Origin: Methylomonas fluvii
Lineage (GTDB): Bacteria; Pseudomonadota; Gammaproteobacteria; Methylococcales; Methylomonadaceae
NCBI RefSeq assembly: GCF_014850975.1
Contig: NZ_JACXST010000004.1
Span: 31,310 to 95,309 of the forward strand
DNA length: 64,000 nucleotides
Direction of reading: 5' to 3'
Positions 17,265-24,250 of the stretch are shown piece by piece (position 1 is the stretch's first letter; each line of letters opens with the position of its first letter). Below the pieces are notes generated by a model. The model was not told the DNA's origin. It did no database searches and was given only the letters and a program-made list of their open reading frames with translations. A program made the position numbers and the translations under genes.

Positions 17265-17306
17265 AAAATCCTATGGGACTTTGGTGTCGTTTGTTTAAAT
17301 GCACCC
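17265..17306 (-). repeat. right terminal inverted repeat
   Basis: The reverse-complement copy of the left transposon end, 41 of 42 positions identical, ending ...AAATGCACCC at 17306. The pAgo reading frame stays open through this repeat from 17151, so an ATG inside the transposon (17151) could start a truncated Argonaute product. Confidence 0.92.
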
Positions 17307-17312
17307 TGTAAC
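17307..17312. repeat. right target-site duplication, TGTAAC
   Basis: The second copy of the 6-bp duplication flanking the transposon. It encodes the same Cys-Asn codons (TGT AAC) as the left copy, in the same frame. Confidence 0.85.
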
Positions 17313-18935
17313 GGTGAAACACTCCATATCACGCGGCCTGACGGACAATCCATCCAGATCGAAGCAAAAGACGTTTACCTTGAAGCCAACCGGACAAACT
17401 TCGACGACTACATTCTGCATACCCACGGTGCGGAGAAGGACTCAATCCTCGAACGTATACGGCAAGCCGTTTCCGCATTCAATGGCGGTGAGAACAAGAA
17501 AGTCCGCATAGATAAGCTTAAGAAGTACATACAATCAAACACAATTCCGCTGATCGATGGAACGCGCATCGAGATCGAGGATTCACCCGACATACAAAAG
17601 GACTGCGGACAAATGCAGAAGCCGGTGTTCGTCTTCAACGATAACGGCCAAGCAGATTGGACTGAGAAGGGGCTGACACAGAGCGGCCCTTATACTAAGC
17701 GCACCTTCGATAGGAACGACCCGTCGATCTGCGTGATCTGTGCCCAACACGACAAAGGACGAGTCGAGCAGTTCATTCGCAAGCTTTTGAAAGGAATATC
17801 GAACAGCAAGTATTTCAGTAATGGTCTTGAAGGCAAGTTCGCGCTCGGAACTAGCCGTGTTGAAGTGTTCACGACAGCCACCGATAGCGTTGAGGGTTAC
17901 AAGAACGCTATCGAGGCGGCGATCCGCAAGAAAACCGAGGACGGTGGGCGCTGGGACCTGGCCCTCGTTCAGGTCCGGCAGTCTTTCAAGAAACTTGAGG
18001 TCACAGAGAATCCGTATTATCTCGTGAAAAGCCTTTTCTTTACGCATCAGGTTCCGGTGCAGGACTTTACGATAGAGCTTCTTTTGCAGCGTGACAATAC
18101 GCTGGGATACTCGCTCAACAATATGGCATTGGCTTGCTACGCGAAGATGGGCGGCGTCCCTTGGCTTCTCAAATCCTCGCCGACTCTCTCACACGAACTC
18201 GTGATTGGCATCGGCAGTGCGAATATCGGGCAGGAGCGTGGCGCCGACAATCAGCGAATCATGGGTATCACCACCGTCTTTTCCGGAGACGGCAGCTACA
18301 TCGTCTCGAATACCTCAAAGGCGGTCGTACCGGAAGCCTACTGCGAAGCATTGACCGCTGTGCTTGGAGAGACGATAGAAAAAATTCAAAAGCGGATGAA
18401 CTGGCAGAAAGGAGATACGATCCGCCTGATCTTTCATGCGCAGATCAAGAAGTTCAACAAGGAAGAGATCGAAGCCGTCCGCGCCGTGATCGACAAATAC
18501 CGTGAGTATCAGATTGAATACACCTTCCTGAAAATCTCGGAGGATCATGGCCTGCATATGTTTGACTCCGCGACTGCCGGCGTGCAGAAGGGACGGCTGG
18601 CTCCAATGCGCGGTAGGATGTTTAAGCTTTCTAAACACGAGATGCTTATCTATCTGATCGGCCAGCGCGAACTACGACAAGATACAGATGGACATCCGCG
18701 CGGCTTGATCCTTGATGTTCACAAGGACTCGACCTTCAAGGACATCAAATATTTGAGCGCCCAGCTCTTCAGCTTTGCTTCGCATTCGTGGCGTAGTTAC
18801 TTTCCTAATCCGATGCCGGTGACTATTAGCTATTCTGACCTGATCGCCCGGAATCTCGGATGGCTTAATCAACTTCCGGGCTGGAGTGACTCGGTGATGA
18901 TCGGGAAGATCGGGCAGTCCCAATGGTTTCTATAG
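17313..18935 (+). pseudogene. prokaryotic Argonaute, PAZ-like/MID/PIWI part (interrupted)
   Basis: Codons 191-730 of the split pAgo. The MID-PIWI junction signature NMALACYAKMGGVPWLL lies near residues 460-476 of the restored protein and is diagnostic for Argonautes. The first PIWI catalytic Asp is replaced: the strand reads VIGIGSANIG (about 487-496). The second region reads FHAQIKKFNKEE, where active pAgos have an Asp after His-Arg. It therefore looks catalytically dead, as in long-B (RsAgo-like) pAgos, which rely on a partner effector. The gene ends 13 bp inside the start of the adjacent nuclease gene. The frame is open from ATG 17151 inside the transposon, so an N-terminally truncated protein with MID and PIWI could still be made. 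Confidence 0.85.
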
Positions 18936-20092
18936 AGAAGGAAAATGCGTACCAGTTACGCGAGTATCTGCACCACAAGGTGAGCGAGAGTGCGCACCCC
19001 GATCCCTTCAAATCCTCATTCCTGCATTTTCTGGGAATGTCGAAGGACGGGGCTCCATCCTTCGATTTTGCGATGCTCTCCTTGTATCAACGATGCACGA
19101 TTGCGGGCCTCGGTGTTCTGGATGAATCCGTTTCGAGCCAGGATGTCTCCCGCCTACTCGGCCAAGCCGCCAAGATCGACTCCACGCCTCGCCCGTGGGT
19201 TTCCGATATGTTCGGCGTCATGGCGGTTAAGTGGCTGGTAGAGCAGATGAAAGACGTGCGCATCGCCCGTGAGTTCGAGAACTGGATTTCAGGGTTTTTG
19301 GCTCAGCAGGCCAGTGGTGACCACTTTAACCTTTTCGAGAAAGATATCGCGGCGTATGTCCGCAACACCGAGTCAGCTGTCCATGTGACTGCTTGCGTAC
19401 CGCTCTTTCTTCACTATCGGAAGATACAGCGAATTGACGATCATCAGATCCGCCTTTCTCTGATTAGTCGCTTCATGGCCGAGTTCCGGGCGCAGGCGCA
19501 AGAATACGCTTCGACGGCACTGTTGAGTCTGATGGTTTACGTCTTCGATCAGGTCAATCAGGACGTGGCCGTGGTGCCGCCTAAGGGTTGGAGCATCGAC
19601 GACCTTATAGGATTTCTGGAGCATATCCCCGTCGGCCTCAAGCGCTGGACATGGGAATACGCGGGGCGCACGAAAGGCGCCGAACCTATCAAGTGGCAGG
19701 TAGAAAACGAGTATCACGTCCAGAACCTTCTCTATGTCCTACTCGCGCCGATCTTCAACGACATCGCGGACGAAGTGAATCTTCAGCCCGTGGGGCAGAA
19801 GAATCCGCGCATTGATCTTTACCTGCCGTCGCTGCATACGATCATCGAGGTCAAATATCGGAAAGACGTGAAGAAGTCCTTCCAGACGCTCATTGGCGAG
19901 ATTGCCGAAGATGCGTCTCTCTATCGCGTCGACGCGAAATACGAGGATGCGCGGATCGTCAGCTTCCTGTGGGATTGCACGCGTTCGACGCAGGAGCATG
20001 CAAAGTTCAAGGAAGGCGTCTTGAAGATGAAAGGAATCGACGGATGTGTCGTGGTCAGCGCACCCTCGACAATGAATGAACGGTCCAGTTAG
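18923..20092 (+). CDS. pAgo-associated PD-(D/E)XK nuclease
   Basis: A 389-residue protein whose ATG overlaps the end of the Argonaute gene by 13 bp, so translation is probably coupled. The N-terminal 250 residues are helical with no recognised family. The C-terminal part has a restriction-endonuclease-like core: E261/E263 in a helix (ENEYHVQNLLYVLL), then D298 in NPRIDLYL, and E309-V-K311 in IIEVKYRKD. D-x10-ExK is the classic PD-(D/E)XK metal site. Long-B pAgos with inactive PIWI domains are known to be encoded beside such nucleases, which act as DNA-degrading effectors after guide-directed recognition of invading DNA. The gene is intact although its Argonaute partner is split. Confidence 0.8.
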   Translation: MVSIEKENAYQLREYLHHKVSESAHPDPFKSSFLHFLGMSKDGAPSFDFAMLSLYQRCTIAGLGVLDESVSSQDVSRLLGQAAKIDSTPRPWVSDMFGVMAVKWLVEQMKDVRIAREFENWISGFLAQQASGDHFNLFEKDIAAYVRNTESAVHVTACVPLFLHYRKIQRIDDHQIRLSLISRFMAEFRAQAQEYASTALLSLMVYVFDQVNQDVAVVPPKGWSIDDLIGFLEHIPVGLKRWTWEYAGRTKGAEPIKWQVENEYHVQNLLYVLLAPIFNDIADEVNLQPVGQKNPRIDLYLPSLHTIIEVKYRKDVKKSFQTLIGEIAEDASLYRVDAKYEDARIVSFLWDCTRSTQEHAKFKEGVLKMKGIDGCVVVSAPSTMNERSS

Positions 20093-20652
20093 AAAACTGA
20101 ACGCAAAAATAACTGCGGCTGTGGATTGCAGGTTGCTAAACCACTGAGTGCGAAATATTGCAAATTTAATCGCACAAAAACCGAGATTTTTCAAGTTTTG
20201 TGGCGAAAAGTGTGTCAAATTAGTGAAAAACTAATGACACAAATTATGAAAAAATCCGAGTGCATGTGGTTCTTAGAACGAGAATGATAGGCATGTTCGT
20301 AACTGTGCTGGCTTGACCGGCCAGCCAGTTGCACCCTAAATTGATGTGTTTATAGCGTTGATAGTTAATCGGTGACCGTAAGGATTCGTGCGAAAATTGG
20401 CAATAGCGTCTAAGCTAATTTCATTAGCCCTTCGTTGCCGTAGAGGCTTTTTGCGTATTCGAGTACAACCAGTTCCGATTTCACTCAGGCCATCGATTCC
20501 GATAGGAATTCACCGGTAGAGAATGTTGGCTTTTGAGGGTGGCGAATTGTCGCGACCGACCCGTTGCCGGCTTTCCCCTAACGTGATTCAATGACGGCAA
20601 TTGGACCATACACCCACACCCACATGTATTTAAGTCGACAGGACACGATTCC
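20093..20652. other. intergenic region after the Argonaute-nuclease pair
   Basis: 560 bp without a convincing gene. It holds a hairpin, GCTGGC-N7-GCCAGC, at about 20307-20325 with no T-run, and from about 20450 a copy of an intergenic repeat described separately. No tRNA or promoter can be assigned with confidence. Confidence 0.4.
20450..20606 (+). repeat. intergenic repeat, copy A
   Basis: About 155 bp that shares long words with 21590-21735: TTGCGTATTC, AACCAGTTCCGATT, CACTCAGGCCATCGATTCCG, GTGGCGAATTGT and TGACGGCAATT. A partial relative containing CGACCCGTTGC and GATTCAATGA occurs near 6645-6685. The copies lie between genes and have diverged by point changes and small gaps. Confidence 0.6.
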
Positions 20653-21402
20653 ATGAAACTAGGCGCTGCTGCACTTTCGCTTCTTACTTTGGTGCAAGTT
20701 GCTCACGCACAAATGGACTGTTCACCACTAGATCCACGAGCCGAGGTCAATCAACGCAGTGCCGCCGAACTTCAAGCTACAGCGGACACGGCCTTCAAAA
20801 TTGCCAAGGCTACAGGAACGCTCAAAGGCTCGGCTGAAACAACAATTCTCGCTGTACCTCCCAGCGCAAGTGCGACAGAACTGTCTCTGCTGCAGATGCG
20901 AAGTCTGTACTTATTCTGCGGAATGGTTGCAAACGCGAATGATCTCAATACTCAGCAAAAGTTTGGTCTATACAAGGAACTCCTGAACGTTCAGCAACAG
21001 GTCAAACTCAAAGTAAACGATTCAGTGGCGAACCCACTCGTGTCTCGCTCTGAGACGCCGAGCAGCCCCCCTAGCAACCCTCATCGATATGGTGAGACGT
21101 CCCTCACTCCGACGCGCGATGATGTCCTAAACGCGGGTTTTGGCAAGGAATACTGTGCTATTCCACCAGGCGCTTCGCATGTACAGAACTGCTACGACAC
21201 AAAGGAACAGTGTCAGCAACAGAATCCGCATTTGGTTCCGTATTGTGTAGATCGGCCGTCCATGATGCATTGTGTTCGGGAGCCTCGATCAGATCACGCC
21301 CCAATGGGTATTACGTGTTTCTCAGAGACTGATGGTTGCGCTGCTAACGAGAATGGACGTGCCGGATGGAAAACAGGCCCATGCAAAGCATTCGCTCTCT
21401 AG
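20653..21402 (+). CDS. exported hypothetical protein
   Basis: A 249-residue protein with a clear Sec signal peptide (MKLGAAALSLLTLVQVAHA, cleavage before QMDC). The mature N-terminal half is helical and contains LLQMRSLYLFCGMVANANDL. A proline-rich linker follows (about 135-150), then a cysteine-rich C-terminal domain with about ten Cys, which fits disulphide bonding in the periplasm. No family is recognised. It stands alone between two copies of an intergenic repeat. Confidence 0.6.
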   Translation: MKLGAAALSLLTLVQVAHAQMDCSPLDPRAEVNQRSAAELQATADTAFKIAKATGTLKGSAETTILAVPPSASATELSLLQMRSLYLFCGMVANANDLNTQQKFGLYKELLNVQQQVKLKVNDSVANPLVSRSETPSSPPSNPHRYGETSLTPTRDDVLNAGFGKEYCAIPPGASHVQNCYDTKEQCQQQNPHLVPYCVDRPSMMHCVREPRSDHAPMGITCFSETDGCAANENGRAGWKTGPCKAFAL

Positions 21403-21884
21403 GGGCATAGCGCCTGTGAGACCTAAGCTCTGGGTCGAGGCGAGACCCAACGACATATTGCACTCGACACGTGTCGTGTGAGTTGCGTCTAATTTGTTTG
21501 GCTCTACCGGCATTGCTTAGGGGCTTTTGGGTTTACTATAAGGGGTTGTAAGCCGGAACCCCAGAAAATTTTGTCACGCTTAATAAACCTATTTTGCGTA
21601 TTCCAGCAACCAGTTCCGATTCCACTCAGGCCATCGATTCCGATACGAATCCAGCAGTAGCGATGGAAGTGGCGAATTGTTGCAATCGACCCTAAACTGC
21701 CCGTGACTTAGCCAAAGTTAATGACGGCAATTCATCCGCAATCAGCCAATCCATACTATTCTCGCACCCCATGTTCAGCTTCAAAAGCTTTCAGAACTAA
21801 CTGAAATGGAGTATGACGAAGATCACAGTTAACAATGATTTTTTGCACTAGTATTTCGAAAGTTTAATTCCGTTAGGATAACAA
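21403..21884. other. intergenic region with repeats
   Basis: 480 bp without a gene. It holds the word TAAGCCGGAACCCCAGAAA (21549-21567), which recurs with one change at 23694-23712, and copy B of the longer intergenic repeat (21590-21735). No promoter is evident; GTTAGGATAACAA precedes the next ATG. Confidence 0.4.
21590..21735 (+). repeat. intergenic repeat, copy B
   Basis: The counterpart of 20450-20606 in the same orientation. Shared blocks are strongest over the first 60 bp (CAGTTCCGATTCCACTCAGG region) and at the end (AATGACGGCAATT). Confidence 0.6.
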
Positions 21885-22250
21885 ATGAGTTACGAAGTTT
21901 TAGCTTTGGCTTGCGAGCAATTACCTTATCGAGACAAGCTACGTCTTGCCCAGTTGCTAATACAGTTAGCAAGAAAAGAGGAAGAAGAGCTTCATCCGGA
22001 AAAAAGAGTACAAGAACCGAAAAAATCTGAAAACACTAATAGCAAAGAACAAAATAACGATACCTTGGCTTATGTAGTAGAAAGGCTTTTAAAGTCTAAG
22101 CCACAAAAAAAGGCCGCACTACTAAATTTTATCAAAGCAATGTATCAATATAAGGGAGCACTTTCAGATGCTGATGCCGAAAAAATAATTAATGAGTTAC
22201 AAAAAGGAAAAGTAATTAAAATTGATGGTTTAAAGATAACGTATTTGTAA
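21885..22250 (+). CDS. hypothetical protein
   Basis: A 121-residue, lysine-rich soluble protein. The N-terminus (MSYEVLALACEQLPYRDKLRLAQLLIQLARKEE, written in part) resembles short helical segments at the start of some antitoxin-like proteins. The C-terminus (AALLNFIKAMYQYKGALSDAD, then a basic strand-rich end) looks like a small winged-helix or binding module. No confident family. It is AT-rich compared with the Argonaute region and is followed 38 bp later by another small gene on the same strand. Confidence 0.5.
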   Translation: MSYEVLALACEQLPYRDKLRLAQLLIQLARKEEEELHPEKRVQEPKKSENTNSKEQNNDTLAYVVERLLKSKPQKKAALLNFIKAMYQYKGALSDADAEKIINELQKGKVIKIDGLKITYL

Positions 22251-22288
22251 ATTAGGCCGAATTCGTTAGAACAGATTAGGAGAACAAA

Positions 22289-22504
22289 ATGGGCGATTGG
22301 GATTTTCTTCACGAAATGAGGGATCGTGGATATAGCCAAGAAGATATTACTGGAGCTATGGCCTGTGGCTATGCGCCTTGGGAGGGGGAAGGGATAGCCA
22401 AGCAAGAAAGGAAAGCTAAGTGGGAGGAATTGAAATCCCAAAGGGACTCAGGAGAAATATCACCCGCAGAGTTCAAAAAGCGAAAGATAGAGCTCTTCAA
22501 ATAG
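22289..22504 (+). CDS. small protein with SHOCT-like C-terminus
   Basis: A 71-residue protein. The last 30 residues (KWEELKSQRDSGEISPAEF, then KKRKIELF) resemble the SHOCT motif, a short C-terminal helix pair (L-x2-L-x3-G-x-I-s-x-x-E-F-x3-K) found at the ends of many bacterial proteins, where it aids oligomerisation. The ribosome-binding site TTAGGAG lies just upstream. It is likely cotranscribed with the preceding gene. Confidence 0.5.
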   Translation: MGDWDFLHEMRDRGYSQEDITGAMACGYAPWEGEGIAKQERKAKWEELKSQRDSGEISPAEFKKRKIELFK

Positions 22505-22544
22505 CGCTTCAACTCTTCATTTTCTTCGTAGTTGCTATCTGGCT

Positions 22545-22865
22545 TTATGTTTCCGCATCAAGCCAGCACACCCAAGTTTGGGCAAAGTCCTCGATCTTAT
22601 TGATAACCAAGTCTTCCTGTCGTTCTATTCCCGATAGGATTAAGCGTTCACGCGTCAATTCAACCAACTGAGCGTCTCGCAAGGCCGGTAATAGCTCGTT
22701 GCTATTTTCCATCGCCCGGTACCTGGCGACTCTGGTGTATCGGTTTAATACGTTATCGCGTTCTTCGTGCACAGTGAGCCATCCGACCGGCGCAGGCTTA
22801 AATGCGAACTGATGTTTTGGGAGTGGCCTGCCACGTTCACGTAAGCAATGTATTCGGACGCGCAT
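22545..22865 (-). CDS. hypothetical protein
   Basis: A 106-residue frame on the minus strand, 20 bp after the next upstream gene. It includes HEERDNVLNRYTRVARYRAMEN and a C-terminal IEDFAQTWVCWLDAE. The true start is uncertain; the first 30 residues are arginine- and proline-rich and may not be translated. No family is recognised. Probably one operon with the gene at 22886-23650. Confidence 0.4.
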   Translation of the reverse strand: MRVRIHCLRERGRPLPKHQFAFKPAPVGWLTVHEERDNVLNRYTRVARYRAMENSNELLPALRDAQLVELTRERLILSGIERQEDLVINKIEDFAQTWVCWLDAET

Positions 22866-22885
22866 TGAATTTGGTTATGCCTTAT

Positions 22886-23650
22886 TTATATAAAGCAGGC
22901 GTTGACAGTTGCAACCACTTCCTCAAATATTGCCGTTTTCTTTTTTACAATAGCGGATTCCGGGGTTTCCTGCCCTACGTATAAATCGGCCTGCATCAAC
23001 ATTTCTTGTTCCCCGGCCTTGATCATGACAATCCGCCCCAGCTCCCCCAGTGTTTTATGATCGAAGACATAGCAAAGCCCTCTATGGTCATAGCCACTGG
23101 AAGCGGTGACATGAGGCGGTAAATCCTCAGGACGCAACTGCCTTAACCCTGGCCGTATTGGTACTCCCTCTGCAAGCCATTGCCTTTTTGCCTGTTGGTG
23201 TTTGGTTTTCCCCAGCGTCTCAAGCCCTTTTTTTATCTTCTTGGGATTTGGCGTATGCTCTATTGGGGGTAGGTTCCGTTGTATTCCGTTTTTCTCTTCT
23301 TGGGTTCCCCTGTCCATAACCTCCCCCAGAAGATCGGCGATATTTTTGGCATCATGGAATAACCGCTGCTTTTCGTCATGCGCAAAGTGTTGTCCTAGCC
23401 CCTTACTCAGCATGACCTCAAATTCTCCGGTAACCAGAAAATTGCCATCCATAATGGTATTACTCACACTGAGGTGTCTGTATCGCAAAAGTGTTTCGCA
23501 ACAGGCATGGACGAGCGGTTTCATTTTCTCATCGATATCGGGGTACATATCTTCGGCAATCGCCTCATTCAAAACAAAGTCGATGGCATGACCGCGTAAT
23601 TCAAAGCGGAATAAAAAAATGGATACGTCATTCCCAGCTATATTTTTCAA
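22886..23650 (-). CDS. hypothetical protein
   Basis: A 254-residue soluble protein (MKNIAGNDVSIFLFRFELRG...). It has no signal peptide or membrane segment. A basic, proline-containing middle (about 125-180) separates two more globular halves; the C-terminal half contains YDHRGLCYVFDHKTLGELGR. The pattern of charged and hydrophobic residues is protein-like. I recognise no family. It lies upstream of the 106-residue gene on the same strand and close to the plasmid transfer block. Confidence 0.5.
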   Translation of the reverse strand: MKNIAGNDVSIFLFRFELRGHAIDFVLNEAIAEDMYPDIDEKMKPLVHACCETLLRYRHLSVSNTIMDGNFLVTGEFEVMLSKGLGQHFAHDEKQRLFHDAKNIADLLGEVMDRGTQEEKNGIQRNLPPIEHTPNPKKIKKGLETLGKTKHQQAKRQWLAEGVPIRPGLRQLRPEDLPPHVTASSGYDHRGLCYVFDHKTLGELGRIVMIKAGEQEMLMQADLYVGQETPESAIVKKKTAIFEEVVATVNACFI

Positions 23651-23805
23651 AATCGCCTCATCTTAACGCGGCTTGTGATGATAGTGGCGATTCTAAGCCA
23701 GAACCCCAGAAATGTCGTTTTTCTCAGTGCAGAATACTGGCTCTATAAAACAATGTTCGATTGACTTATTTTTTGATGGGTATGACGAACCGTATAGAAA
23801 ACGAC

Positions 23806-24045
23806 TTACCGGTACTCTTCAAGCCAGTGGGTATGGGCATTTCTTCCGCCAATTCGCCGAGCAAGCCGTTTAATATCATCGATACCGAACTGACGCAAGG
23901 AAGGTCGGCGCCTACCATTCGCATCGGCAGCATCACAGGCCAGATTCCACGCCTGACCACGCTCCCGACGCAACGCTGTCAATCCTTCAATCAGCAGTTT
24001 GCGCTCATCGTCGCTTAAATCGGCAATTGGCTCAGGTTTGTCCAT
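23806..24045 (-). CDS. small conserved plasmid protein
   Basis: A 79-residue protein beginning MDKPEPIADLSDDERKLLIE. The frame extends 11 codons upstream, but GGAGG lies 8 bases before the ATG at 24045 and decides this start. It is helical and charged (LLIEGLTALRRERGQAWNLA, then a basic segment). Small proteins of this type are common next to transfer genes of broad-host plasmids. A KorB operator about 120 bp upstream suggests that the plasmid's global circuit controls it. No function can be given. Confidence 0.6.
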   Translation of the reverse strand: MDKPEPIADLSDDERKLLIEGLTALRRERGQAWNLACDAADANGRRRPSLRQFGIDDIKRLARRIGGRNAHTHWLEEYR

Positions 24046-24164
24046 AACATATACCTCCACGGCAGGCAGTACCGACATGTTTCCGCCGCTGTCAATTCAT
24101 TCGGTTCCTGGCCAATGCTATCGGGCAACGCCATAATAAAAAACTCAGAAAAACAATTGAAAAT

Positions 24165-24177
24165 TTTAGCGGCTAAA
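24165..24177. promoter_or_regulatory. KorB operator (OB)
   Basis: TTTAGCGGCTAAA, within the 17-bp palindrome ATTTTAGCGGCTAAAAT. It matches the RK2 KorB consensus TTTAGCSGCTAAA exactly. It lies between the end of the giant traC-position gene and the 79-residue gene. Confidence 0.85.
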
Positions 24178-24250
24178 ATACAACATCCATCATCTAACTG
24201 GATTTCTTCTCGCCAGCGGTTTTCACTGGCTGATGGCTGCAAGCTATAAC

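Larger units (their letters stand above)
7333..17306. mobile_element. Tn3-family transposon with RHS toxin cargo (9974 bp)
   Basis: A complete element bounded by 42-bp inverted repeats that differ at one position and flanked by a 6-bp direct repeat. It carries a 1021-residue Tn3-type transposase, a divergently oriented serine resolvase, the intergenic region expected to hold the resolution site, and passenger DNA: a 1496-residue RHS protein, a candidate immunity gene and a group II intron remnant. It interrupts a pAgo gene. The clean duplication and restorable frame indicate recent insertion. The ends begin GGGTGCATTTAAACAAACG, which differs from the GGGGTC-type ends of Tn3 and Tn21. Confidence 0.92.

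Noticed and set aside
20280..23760. Integron gene-cassette array
   Set aside because: Small unrelated genes separated by related intergenic blocks suggested cassettes, but no integrase and no GTTRRRY/RYYYAAC attC core pair with the expected imperfect palindrome was seen.
24015..24242. 75-residue frame downstream of the giant gene
   Set aside because: It needs a TTG start, runs through the KorB operator and overlaps the better-supported 79-residue gene in another frame.
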